From a virus: DNA of 33,395 nucleotides. This document shows positions 9,640 through 16,149 of the stretch, one piece after another. The position numbers and the translations under genes were made by a program. The stretch lies in IMG/VR virus record IMGVR_UViG_3300026488_000040, positions 1 to 33,395 of that record. One strand, given 5' to 3'. The notes below the pieces were generated by a model, which had not been told where the DNA came from, made no database searches, and was given only the letters and a program-made list of their open reading frames with translations. Numbering within the stretch: the first letter of the stretch is position 1; the number at the start of each line of letters is the position of its first letter.

Positions 9640-9829
9640 GGTATCAGAAAGATACCAAATAGTAGAGTATCAGAAAGATACTAAATAGTACGGTATCAAA
9701 TTGATACCAAATAGTAGAGTATCAAATTGATACCAAGATTAAATCTTGGTATCAGAAAGATACCAACTTTTTAACTCTTAGTATCACAAAGATACTATAA
9801 AAGAACCCTATTTAGTATCTCTGTGATAC
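9640..9829. repeat. Array of seven GTATC-N5-GATAC palindromes
   Basis: Seven 15-bp sites start at 9641, 9667, 9693, 9719, 9749, 9781 and 9815. The first four are spaced exactly 26 bp apart, separated by near-identical 11-base linkers around AAATAGTA. Spacing then widens to 30, 32 and 34. Centres are AGAAA (three times), AAATT (twice), ACAAA and TCTGT. Sites 4 and 5 are joined by a further perfect palindrome (9729-9753). There are no genes from 9595 to 9959. Candidates are an operator array, a partition centromere or iterons of a replication origin. Confidence 0.9.
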
Positions 9830-9922
9830 TAAATATATAAGGATGGAAAGAAAATTACCTAATATATATGTATCTCTAAAACATCTTATTTGAATGTTTT
9901 ATATAAACTTATTTTTCGATTC

Positions 9923-9958
9923 AGAACCAACGCATACAAATACTGTGTTGTTGGTTCT
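9923..9958. repeat. Inverted pair of the 9-mer word at helicase gene end
   Basis: AGAACCAAC (9923-9931) and GTTGGTTCT (9950-9958) form a 9-bp stem with an 18-base loop, immediately downstream of the helicase stop codon at 9960-9962. There is no U tract on the minus strand, so it is not a standard terminator. It could stall transcription or protect the 3' end. Confidence 0.55.
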
Positions 9959-9959
9959 A

Positions 9960-11006
9960 TTACCAACTCTCTACAAATCCATATTTGTTTACAGTCTCTT
10001 TGTACCAGAAATCAGGAAAATATCCCATACTTGCCAGTTTCTTTCCATTGTTCAGTATATTCCTTATTCTTGTCTTGTAAGCCTTGATAGTAGATGCTTC
10101 TTTGTTATACACAGATAATTTTTCTAACACATCTTCCATATTCTTGATAATCCACTCTATCGTCTTGGTTCTTAACATCCAACCATATTTTCTTCTATGA
10201 TATTCATTTGCTATCAGAACCAACAGCCTCACATTGTATGTAGCATTGAATAAATCTCTCAACTCATCTACACTTAACAAGTGTAATGAATTCTTTTCAA
10301 GTTCTTCAAGATAAAGCTCAAATTCTTCAATCTTTTCTCTTGTTATCTCTACAACCTCTTCGTTGGTTCTGTTGATTAACTGTTCAACCATAGTCTGCTG
10401 AAGTTTGTGTTTTTTAAATTCTCTTTTATCCTTAAACGGAACAAAATCTTCAGGTATTCCCATCCTAATCAGACAGTCTGTGATATCATAAAACTCTGTA
10501 AATTCTTTACCAGGATATATTCTTTGTGACCTCATTACTATCTGATGAAACAAAGGATACGATTTAGTTGGTCTAAGGTTAATGATAGTATCTACATTCG
10601 GTGAATCGAATCCGATTGTTAAAGAAGTCACTGAAACTAATGTTTTAATCTTTCCTTTCTTGAAATCATCAATCACCTGTTGGTTCTTGTCTTTATCTTG
10701 TTTAGAGTGAACCACCTCTGCTGTTGGTTCTATCTTCTTAATCAAAGAACAGTATTCCTCTGCCATAGCAATATTGGAAGTGAAAACCAATGTTTGTCTT
10801 TTATTCAGAACCAACGATTCAGCAAACTTAACAAACCATTCTTTAAACTGCTTATCAGAGTACAGTTCTCTAATATCCTCTGCACTATAATCTGCTACAC
10901 CTTTATCAATCTTTTCAAAATCCATTGTTGTAACTATTCTTGGAATGTAATACTTAACATGTGATAAGTATCCTTTCTCTTCAGCTTCCCTTTGAGATAT
11001 AGGCAA
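9960..11006 (-). CDS. SF2 helicase, C-terminal fragment after frameshift
   Basis: This 348-codon frame continues the helicase begun at 11494. It has the second RecA-like domain: motif V-like SVTSLTIGFDSPNVDT and motif VI-like QIVMRSQRIYPGK, followed by a helical C-terminal extension of about 150 residues. The frame opens only a few codons upstream of a TTG at 11006 with no ribosome site, so it is unlikely to start by itself. Restoring one T in the TTTT run (minus strand, plus 11005-11008) would join the halves as NNTFLPISQREAEEKGYL, which reads as a normal helicase. The interruption is either a recent mutation, a sequencing error or, less likely, programmed shifting. Confidence 0.75.
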   Translation of the reverse strand: MPISQREAEEKGYLSHVKYYIPRIVTTMDFEKIDKGVADYSAEDIRELYSDKQFKEWFVKFAESLVLNKRQTLVFTSNIAMAEEYCSLIKKIEPTAEVVHSKQDKDKNQQVIDDFKKGKIKTLVSVTSLTIGFDSPNVDTIINLRPTKSYPLFHQIVMRSQRIYPGKEFTEFYDITDCLIRMGIPEDFVPFKDKREFKKHKLQQTMVEQLINRTNEEVVEITREKIEEFELYLEELEKNSLHLLSVDELRDLFNATYNVRLLVLIANEYHRRKYGWMLRTKTIEWIIKNMEDVLEKLSVYNKEASTIKAYKTRIRNILNNGKKLASMGYFPDFWYKETVNKYGFVESW

Positions 11007-11494
11007 AATGTATTGTTAAACATTTCAATTCCATTGAAATCAAAAGGAGTAGCAGTTAAACCTATCTTCTTCGTTGGTTCTAATTTATTAAGAATCAGTT
11101 TAAACCTGTCACCCTCAATTCTCTTATGATACTCATCTGCTATCAGTGCTATTTTACCAGTTGGTTCTAATTTATTGTTTTTAAGCCTGTTATAAAGCGT
11201 TTGGTCTGTTGATAGTATGATAGGACTATTTTTATCAGTTCGTTCATTATCGTTTAAGATAGACACGTTTAACGATGAATTTTTAAAATGTTCTCTCAGC
11301 TGATTAATAAGCTGAGAGATATCGCTAATAATAAACACTTGATATCCAGAACCAACAAGCTCTTTAGCAATGTGAGGAATAAGGAATGTTTTTCCTAATC
11401 CTCCCCAAAGCTCAATAACTAATTCATTCTCATCAGAACCAACAAACTCCTTGGTTCTTTCAATTACCTTTTTTTGATAACCCCTTAGTTTCAT
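10934..11494 (-). CDS. SF2 DEAD/DEAH-like helicase, N-terminal fragment
   Basis: The 186-residue frame carries the first RecA-like domain of a superfamily 2 helicase. Walker A is GGLGKT (residues 31-36), the DExH box is DEYH (120-123), and motif III-like TATP is at 147-150. It starts at ATG 11494 after AAAGGCATATA, inside the end of the preceding membrane-protein gene. About 30 residues after motif III it leaves the frame and stops at 10934 after a lysine-rich tail, while the remaining helicase domain continues in another frame. Phage helicases of this type unwind replication or recombination intermediates. The gene is dense with the GGTTCT word, with an inverted pair at 11435-11458. Confidence 0.8.
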   Translation of the reverse strand: MKLRGYQKKVIERTKEFVGSDENELVIELWGGLGKTFLIPHIAKELVGSGYQVFIISDISQLINQLREHFKNSSLNVSILNDNERTDKNSPIILSTDQTLYNRLKNNKLEPTGKIALIADEYHKRIEGDRFKLILNKLEPTKKIGLTATPFDFNGIEMFNNTFCLYLKGKLKRKDTYHMLSITFQE

Positions 11495-11681
11495 TATATG
11501 CCTTTGTTACGTTGAAATCCTTTATGCATTGCTTGTATCCAATAAGATATCCCTTTTCATATTCTCCGGAATATCCGAATGTCATTCCTATAAAAAAGAA
11601 TATTATTGATGATAGCAATATTAAAAAAATAATTAAAATCATAAAATCGCTAAATTCAATTTCAATTATATTTTTTTTCAT
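11460..11681 (-). CDS. 73-residue membrane protein
   Basis: ATG 11681 follows AAAGGATAAAT within the end of the resolvase gene. After an acidic N-terminus there is one strong membrane span at about residues 13-36 (FMILIIFLILLSSIIFFFIG), then a glycine/tyrosine-rich region and a charged tail. It overlaps the helicase gene by 35 bp. Function is unknown; placement among replication genes does not tell its role. Confidence 0.68.
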   Translation of the reverse strand: MKKNIIEIEFSDFMILIIFLILLSSIIFFFIGMTFGYSGEYEKGYLIGYKQCIKDFNVTKAYNETKGLSKKGN

Positions 11682-12108
11682 ATTTATCCTTTAAATATTT
11701 TGCTATTAAATAAGCATCACATATTCCATCTTGTAATCCACCTCTTTTTCCTCTGCACCGAAGTGTTGGTTCTAACTCAAGAGCTTTAATACATGATTGT
11801 TTTTTATCAGAACCAATCAACCCAAAATGTTTTTTCCATTCTTGAGGATGTATTAATTTATATTTCAATTCTAACGTATCTAGAACGCCCTGTACCCATC
11901 CAAAATTCTCTCCGAATGTAAACATACTGCGAACACCGTTTCCTTTCATAGAATGCACGTATTCAACTCCTATGACAATGTCTGCAATAGAATATGCTTT
12001 TAAACAGTTTATGTAACTTTCTTTATCAAACTTAACAATTGTTGGTTCTGGGATTGTTAACAGAACCAACGCTCCTGATTTTCCTGGGTCAATTCCGCCA
12101 AAAATCAT
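11662..12108 (-). CDS. RuvC-like Holliday junction resolvase
   Basis: The 148-residue protein has the RNase H-fold signature of RuvC-type nucleases: GIDPGKSGAL with D7, VIGVEYVH with E49, and QDGICDAYLIAKY with D127 and D131. HPQEWKKHFGL near residues 87-96 matches the usual region before the last helices. It would cut four-way junctions and branched DNA during recombination or before packaging. The start ATG 12108 follows AGAGGGTAAAG. An inverted pair of the dispersed word (12041-12070) is embedded in the gene. Family assignment is firm; the substrate is inferred. Confidence 0.87.
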   Translation of the reverse strand: MIFGGIDPGKSGALVLLTIPEPTIVKFDKESYINCLKAYSIADIVIGVEYVHSMKGNGVRSMFTFGENFGWVQGVLDTLELKYKLIHPQEWKKHFGLIGSDKKQSCIKALELEPTLRCRGKRGGLQDGICDAYLIAKYLKDKYEKKYN

Positions 12109-12110
12109 CT

Positions 12111-12365
12111 TTACCCTCTAATATCCAGTTTGCTTTCAAACCAGTTCTTTTCTGATTCTAACAGTTTGCCTAGAAGGTCTTCTCTTTCTTTCTTTTCAGA
12201 ATTAAACATTTTTTTATATGTTGATACCAATATCTTAAGCTGTCCTATTTCATTTACAAGCATTTCAAGATATTTGAGCTTGATAGAAAGTCTATCTTCA
12301 GAACCAAGTTCAAGTTTCCATTCTTTAACTGCTTCTATCACTTCCTGCACTGTTGGTTCTCTCAT
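12111..12365 (-). CDS. Coiled-coil protein of unknown function
   Basis: This 84-residue charged protein starts at ATG 12365 after AAGGATTTATT and is almost entirely predicted helix, with heptad-like leucines (LSIKLKYLEMLVNEIGQLKIL). No domain is recognised. It overlaps the next upstream gene by 4 bp and ends 2 bp before the resolvase gene, so it is cotranscribed and coupled. Confidence 0.68.
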   Translation of the reverse strand: MREPTVQEVIEAVKEWKLELGSEDRLSIKLKYLEMLVNEIGQLKILVSTYKKMFNSEKKEREDLLGKLLESEKNWFESKLDIRG

Positions 12366-12583
12366 AATAAATCCTTGCTTTGTGGAGATATAAAAAACTT
12401 AACTTTTCTGATTTCTTCTTTTTTGCAATTAAAGACAATCTTATAATTAAAATCTGGAAATTGCCCTATAAGAATAAATATATCTTCATCCGTTAAAATT
12501 AAATCAACAACTAAACCTTTTTTCATTTTAAACGTATACGTTTTATTATCATTTTTTGTAATATAAACTTTATTTACTTTCAT
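12362..12583 (-). CDS. Small beta-rich protein of unknown function
   Basis: The 73-residue product starts at ATG 12583 with a strong AAAAGGAG ribosome site. Alternating lysine/tyrosine and hydrophobic residues (KVYITKNDNKTYTFKMKKG) suggest a small beta barrel. It overlaps both neighbours by 4 bp in an operon. No family is recognised. Confidence 0.65.
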   Translation of the reverse strand: MKVNKVYITKNDNKTYTFKMKKGLVVDLILTDEDIFILIGQFPDFNYKIVFNCKKEEIRKVKFFISPQSKDLL

Positions 12584-12897
12584 TTGTTCTCCTTTTGAAT
12601 AGTGAAAATTTGTTTTATTTTTTTTACTATATCAGAATGATGATTTACGAGTTCTTCTGAAAAATGAAAAACTACATCATCTGAAATGTGATACTTATCA
12701 ACATAATTTATCATTATACCCTCATCTAATTCTTGCACATTTTCAAAAAAAGTATGAAAATATATAGAAGAGTTAGCAATAATGATATGATAGCAAACAT
12801 CACCTGTAAGATCATTATCTCTTAATTTGTTGTAAACATAATTATCAAGAACATTAAATCCTTGATATAGACCATATAGTTCTTTTGCAATATTCAT
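12580..12897 (-). CDS. Hypothetical protein, 105 residues
   Basis: Starts at ATG 12897 after AAAGGAATAGA. The sequence is rich in aromatic and acidic residues with several histidines (YHIIIANSSIYFHTFFEN), and ends in a basic helix. No domain is recognised. It shares a 4-bp overlap with the following gene and lacks the GGTTCT word, like its downstream neighbour. Confidence 0.65.
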   Translation of the reverse strand: MNIAKELYGLYQGFNVLDNYVYNKLRDNDLTGDVCYHIIIANSSIYFHTFFENVQELDEGIMINYVDKYHISDDVVFHFSEELVNHHSDIVKKIKQIFTIQKENK

Positions 12898-12899
12898 TT

Positions 12900-13427
12900 C
12901 TATTCCTTTGTTTTAATATTGAATGGAAATCTATTTGTCAGTCTGTAGAATTCAATCAATCCTTTTTCATCAGGATAAATGGCTTCTATTATTTTTATGC
13001 TCCTATTTATTGTGCAAGGAGTTATTTTAAAATTATGAACATCAATTAAATCTTTAAAGATATTTTCTATTTTTTTAGGATTAATTCCTAAATCAATCTC
13101 ATTGGTTCTTTTGAATTTTTGATAAAAATAAACACCTATTAATCCCATCAGAATAGGCTGACATTCTTGAGATAATTCGTCAGGTATGCTTTCAATTCTT
13201 TTAAACATAAACTTTGAAACTTTTTCGTTTGCATATGACAGTCTTAATCTTTTTAATTTTTTGTATAAATTCAGAACCAACATATCATTGCCATCTTCAA
13301 CCTTAAGCATATCAACCTCAAGGTCTTTTGTTTTTTCATTGATAAGCCCAGCTTGGTTCAATCCTTCCATAAGAAAAGATAACGCAAACAATAACAATGC
13401 TCTTTCTTTAAGCTGTTTTTTTGTCAT
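12900..13427 (-). CDS. Hypothetical helical protein, 175 residues
   Basis: ATG 13427 is preferred to the ATG at 13442. It overlaps the previous gene's stop as ATGA and has GGAGAG upstream, whereas 13442 has no ribosome site. The protein is mostly helical, with a hydrophobic N-terminal helix (RALLLFALSFLMEGL), a lysine/arginine-rich middle and an IINPKKIENIF-like segment suggestive of DNA or protein contact. No family is recognised. Confidence 0.65.
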   Translation of the reverse strand: MTKKQLKERALLLFALSFLMEGLNQAGLINEKTKDLEVDMLKVEDGNDMLVLNLYKKLKRLRLSYANEKVSKFMFKRIESIPDELSQECQPILMGLIGVYFYQKFKRTNEIDLGINPKKIENIFKDLIDVHNFKITPCTINRSIKIIEAIYPDEKGLIEFYRLTNRFPFNIKTKE

Positions 13428-13741
13428 CTTTTTTCTCTCCATTCATTATTTGGATCTTTTTCAAGATAAATGACTTTAGAATTGATTGCTTCAGGATGGC
13501 TCTCAAGATAATCTGCTATTAGTTTGGCATATCCTGCCAAATCTATCCAATTCTCTATGTATTTAGAGCCACCGTTGATTATTCTTGCCAGTTTATGAGC
13601 TATCATATCAAAGCCTTCATCAATTACTGGATCAGATTCATGAGCATTTTCAATATAGTAAAAATTTTTTATTTTTTGGCTTATTTCAGCTATATCTTTA
13701 AAATCTCCATAAATTTTTTTTCTCTCCTCTAAAACTTTCAT
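13424..13741 (-). CDS. Phage protein with RYGDF-like / MIAHKLARI motif
   Basis: The 105-residue helical protein has KKIYGDFKDIAEISQ near the N-terminus, then DMIAHKLARIINGG and WIDLAGYAKLI. This pattern is shared by a widespread family of small phage proteins (I believe DUF6378), often near MazG-like genes. The conserved acidic and histidine residues hint at an all-alpha nucleotide-processing fold, but no activity is established to my knowledge. The start ATG 13741 follows AAAAAGGATTTATA. It overlaps the next gene by 4 bp. Confidence 0.72.
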   Translation of the reverse strand: MKVLEERKKIYGDFKDIAEISQKIKNFYYIENAHESDPVIDEGFDMIAHKLARIINGGSKYIENWIDLAGYAKLIADYLESHPEAINSKVIYLEKDPNNEWREKR

Positions 13742-13753
13742 TATAAATCCTTT

Positions 13754-13891
13754 TTACTTGTTTAAATTGTTTAATAAAATATTTCTTATTTCAAAAACAA
13801 ACTGTGGTATATCTTCAGCTTCTGCACTGTCGTAAATTACTCCGTCTTCATAGATTTTGTATCTGTCTAAAATTACAGCAATAACTTTCAT
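13754..13891 (-). CDS. 45-residue hypothetical protein
   Basis: ATG 13891 overlaps the stop of the upstream gene (ATGATGA context, with a second in-frame ATG at 13894) behind AAAGGATTT. It encodes MKVIAVILDRYKIYEDGVIY followed by an acidic stretch and a hydrophobic C-terminal helix. The position, filling a 149-bp space between two coupled genes with proper initiation signals, supports it. Function is unknown. Confidence 0.6.
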   Translation of the reverse strand: MKVIAVILDRYKIYEDGVIYDSAEAEDIPQFVFEIRNILLNNLNK

Positions 13892-14193
13892 CATAAATCC
13901 TTTATGGCTTTCATTTTGTTTAATTCTGCTTTATAGTCAAGTTTCTGTTCAACACAGTTTTTAATAAACAAATACAATTGACTAAATACAGAACCACCAC
14001 TTATGTAAAAGTGAGTAGCTTTTCCTATTAGCCATTTAACAAGGGTTCTTTTTCCTTCATAGATATATCTGAATTCTTGGTTCTCGTAAATCAAAATAAC
14101 ATCATTTCCGTCATTAACAGCAATTTGAAAATCATTTTGAGAAGCCTTTTTTAATTGTTTTAAGGCTTCTTTTTTTATTTCATCTTTAAACAT
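13891..14193 (-). CDS. Hypothetical protein, 100 residues
   Basis: Starts at ATG 14193 after AAAGGATAGAT. An N-terminal amphipathic helix (DEIKKEALKQLKKA) is followed by a beta-rich segment and a helical C-terminus. I recognise no domain. It ends in an overlap with the small gene at 13891, 21 bp downstream of the homing endonuclease gene. Confidence 0.65.
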   Translation of the reverse strand: MFKDEIKKEALKQLKKASQNDFQIAVNDGNDVILIYENQEFRYIYEGKRTLVKWLIGKATHFYISGGSVFSQLYLFIKNCVEQKLDYKAELNKMKAIKDL

Positions 14194-14214
14194 ATCTATC
14201 CTTTGTTTTTTTAT

Positions 14215-14748
14215 TTATATAAACTCCCAAACATATCCTTTATGTGTTTTTCTTTTTTTGTTTGCTACAGCATTTATGTGTGAAGCATAAAAACCTCCAA
14301 TTCTTTGAGCATCCATTGCACAATCCCATATTTTTATTATTTTCCCATCTTTTGTTTTTTGTGCTACTTTTTTACTTCTACTATGTTCTTTTCCATATAG
14401 TTTTTTTGATAATCCATTATCATATGCGTGTTGGTTGTTCTCACTATATGTAACCCATTCTAAGTTATCTAATGAATTGTTTAACTTATTACCATCTTTA
14501 TGGTTTACACAACATTTATTTTCAGGATTAGGTATGAATGCTTCTGCTAATAATCTATGTAACAAAAGTTGTTTATATTTTCTATTTCCCGTTTTAAGAG
14601 TAACTATCTTATATCCATGTTTTCCTATACTTGGTTTAAGCCATTTTCCATTATGTCCACCTCCTCTATTTCCATTACGATGTGGTCTAGCGTAAATTCT
14701 CCCATCTTCATATAGTTCATATCTACCGAATAATAAAACTTTTTTCAT
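14215..14748 (-). CDS. HNH homing endonuclease (NUMOD4-type)
   Basis: This 177-residue free-standing endonuclease has an N-terminal NUMOD4-like part (YELYEDGRIYARP), an HNH nuclease core with LLLHRLLAEAF (H64) and VNHKDGNKLNNSLDNLEWVT (H83, N91), and a C-terminal NUMOD1-like DNA-binding helix pair ending KTHKGYVWEF. Such enzymes cut cognate DNA lacking the gene and spread by repair. The start at 14748 has AAAGGACATAAA before it; the upstream in-frame ATG at 14790 lies upstream of the promoter and lacks a ribosome site. The gene has no copy of the GGTTCT word although flanking genes do, as expected for a recent arrival. Expression appears controlled by the hairpin/promoter just upstream. Confidence 0.88.
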   Translation of the reverse strand: MKKVLLFGRYELYEDGRIYARPHRNGNRGGGHNGKWLKPSIGKHGYKIVTLKTGNRKYKQLLLHRLLAEAFIPNPENKCCVNHKDGNKLNNSLDNLEWVTYSENNQHAYDNGLSKKLYGKEHSRSKKVAQKTKDGKIIKIWDCAMDAQRIGGFYASHINAVANKKRKTHKGYVWEFI

Positions 14749-14751
14749 TTT

Positions 14752-14784
14752 ATGTCCTTTACATTTTTGTGTAGGGACATTATA
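14752..14784 (-). promoter_or_regulatory. Extended -10 promoter overlapping an RBS-sequestering hairpin
   Basis: On the minus strand TGGTATAAT gives an extended -10 (TATAAT at 14784-14779); no good -35 is seen. ATGTCC (14780-14775) can pair with GGACAT (14757-14752), with an inner TACA/TGTA pairing. This buries the ribosome site AAAGGA of the endonuclease gene. A transcript starting from this promoter (about 14772) would lack the 5' arm and leave the site free, whereas read-through RNA from upstream would be folded shut. This is the same logic as T4 I-TevI. Confidence 0.65.
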
Positions 14785-14796
14785 CCACAATTTTGT

Positions 14797-15249
14797 TTAA
14801 TCTTTATTAAAACAGCATAAATAATCCGCCCTGTACCATTTAGCTTTTGCTTCTGGGGATTTGTCTTTTACGAATTTTCCGTCAATAATAGAACCAACTC
14901 TGCTGTTTATTTCCTTAGACACTTCATTAAGCACACATCTTGGATCATATCCAAGTTTCATAATAGAACCAACAGAGAAAACTATAATATCTGCAAAAGC
15001 ATCAACAAGTTTTTCTTCTTCAACTGGTTCATAATTTCTAAAGTGCTGATATATTGTTTTAGCTTTATCTCTTGCATACAGGCTTTCATATCCAAGCATC
15101 TCAACAAGTTCTTCAAGTATATGTAATACTTCTGTTTCAAAATTAAATGGTTGTTTATCTAACAACCTATCTTTTTGAAATTTAATAATTCCATCAATAC
15201 TATCTTGAACATTAGAGTTTTTTATTGATTTGTTTTGACAATCTTTCAT
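14797..15249 (-). CDS. MazG-like nucleotide pyrophosphohydrolase
   Basis: The 150-residue all-alpha protein has ETEVLHILEELVEMLGY (metal-binding glutamates about residues 39-48), then EEEKLVDAFADIIVFSVGSIMKLG and a final GKFVKDKSPEAK. This is the usual order for MazG/phosphoribosyl-ATP-pyrophosphohydrolase-like enzymes that hydrolyse NTPs to NMPs. In phages they adjust nucleotide pools or alarmones. Start ATG 15249 has an AAAAGGAG ribosome site located within the overlapping small gene upstream. Two GTTGGTTCT-type words lie in its second half. Confidence 0.82.
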   Translation of the reverse strand: MKDCQNKSIKNSNVQDSIDGIIKFQKDRLLDKQPFNFETEVLHILEELVEMLGYESLYARDKAKTIYQHFRNYEPVEEEKLVDAFADIIVFSVGSIMKLGYDPRCVLNEVSKEINSRVGSIIDGKFVKDKSPEAKAKWYRADYLCCFNKD

Positions 15250-15346
15250 TTTTTCTCCTTTTTCTTATTGCATCTATTTTAATCCAAATTGATAAAAGAA
15301 CATTAGCTGTAGTCAATATTGTTTTGACTTTTAAATTATTCATCAT
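15212..15346 (-). CDS. 44-residue small basic protein with a hydrophobic segment
   Basis: ATGATG at 15346 overlaps the TGA of the preceding 58-codon gene, suggesting coupling. The product has a moderately hydrophobic stretch (TILTTANVLLSIWI) followed by a strongly basic tail. The frame overlaps the first 38 bases of the MazG-like gene and contains its ribosome site. There is no independent ribosome site beyond CAAAGA, so support rests on overlap geometry. Confidence 0.38.
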   Translation of the reverse strand: MMNNLKVKTILTTANVLLSIWIKIDAIRKRRKNERLSKQINKKL

Positions 15347-15519
15347 ATTTTCTTTGATATAAGGATTTCACCTTTTTCTTTTTTAAACAGAACCAACTTG
15401 CCAGATACAAGACGGTTATTATAAACAAATGAACAATCGTTGGTTCTTTCATCATAAGTAAGTCCTTTTATCTCATTAAGTTTGAAAGTTTGTGTTATTG
15501 TTCTTTTTCTTTTATCCAT
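15343..15519 (-). CDS. 58-residue hypothetical protein
   Basis: ATG 15519 lies inside the end of the upstream gene (25-bp overlap) and is preceded by AGAGG and AAAG. The product is basic at the N-terminus (MDKRKRTITQTFKLNEIKGL), then appears beta-rich and ends ILISKKI. It carries the dispersed word in both orientations, read as RTN and LVL. Filling of an otherwise 245-bp gap and overlap with the next start support expression. Function is unknown. Confidence 0.55.
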   Translation of the reverse strand: MDKRKRTITQTFKLNEIKGLTYDERTNDCSFVYNNRLVSGKLVLFKKEKGEILISKKI

Positions 15520-15740
15520 TTCTTTAGCCTCTTTAGATGCTCTTCTTTTTTTATTAAGAGTTTATGTATCTGTCCTACCAGTTCCCAATTAGTTGTTTCT
15601 GTTTCATAAGTATGTTTATGGAGATTCTTTTTCAAAAGCTCAATATCTCTTTGTGTTTTAAGAACCAATCCATTTGGCTCTGTATCGTGATATTTACAGT
15701 ATTCCTCTAAATCAACTCCATATAGTTCTTCATAAGTCAT
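15495..15740 (-). CDS. Hypothetical charged helical protein, 81 residues
   Basis: Starts at ATG 15740, overlapping the previous stop, with AAAAAGGTTAAATA upstream. An acidic N-terminus (TYEELYGVDLEEYC) is followed by long charged helices ending in KEEHLKRLKKWIKEKE. No domain is recognised. It is cotranscribed with its neighbours. Confidence 0.65.
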   Translation of the reverse strand: MTYEELYGVDLEEYCKYHDTEPNGLVLKTQRDIELLKKNLHKHTYETETTNWELVGQIHKLLIKKEEHLKRLKKWIKEKEQ

Positions 15741-15949
15741 TATTTAACCTTTTTATACCAATTTTTCCATTCGTAGAATGCTTCTTTCAATTTTACCTCT
15801 TCTTGATGAGATAAGTTAAAATCAACACATATATCACTCCATTCTGAAGCTGTTGGTTCTTCTTTTATAATCTTAAACATATTTGCTTTTTGCACTACAA
15901 ATATATCATTACCATTTGTATCAATTCCAAATATTGTTTTAATTTTCAT
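15740..15949 (-). CDS. Hypothetical protein, 69 residues
   Basis: ATG 15949 follows AAGGAGATTTAAG and overlaps the previous gene by 4 bp. The product starts MKIKTIFGIDTNGNDIFVVQK, a short beta hairpin, and ends in a helical tryptophan-rich segment. I recognise no family. A copy of the dispersed word is read as EPT. Confidence 0.63.
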   Translation of the reverse strand: MKIKTIFGIDTNGNDIFVVQKANMFKIIKEEPTASEWSDICVDFNLSHQEEVKLKEAFYEWKNWYKKVK

Positions 15950-16149
15950 CTTAAATCTCCTTCAACAATTTCATCGATTTCAAAAGGCTTACTTGTTTCG
16001 TAAACATATAACACAGAACCACCAGAAGCTCCAAAGGTTAAAAGATAAACTTGCTCTTGTTGGTTCTCTAATGTTTCATACCAGACATCTTTAGTAGAGT
16101 TAAAGATTAATTTAGCTCTTTCTTTTGTTTTAATTACTCTCACAATCAT
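15946..16149 (-). CDS. Hypothetical protein after thyX
   Basis: The frame is open from 16185, but its first ATG has no ribosome site and lies 56 bp inside thyX. The ATG at 16149, with GAAAG upstream and a 20-bp overlap, is a likelier start and gives 67 residues. The alternative is 16185 (79 residues). Sequence such as ERAKLIFNSTKDVWYETL and a glycine-rich LLTFGASGGSVLYVY suggests a small beta-rich fold. Function is unknown. Confidence 0.58.
   Translation of the reverse strand: MIVRVIKTKERAKLIFNSTKDVWYETLENQQEQVYLLTFGASGGSVLYVYETSKPFEIDEIVEGDLR

Noticed and set aside
10595-10625. GAATCGAATCCG stretch resembling a tRNA T-arm
   Set aside because: It lies inside the helicase frame and no cloverleaf can be built around it; no tRNA gene was found in the window.
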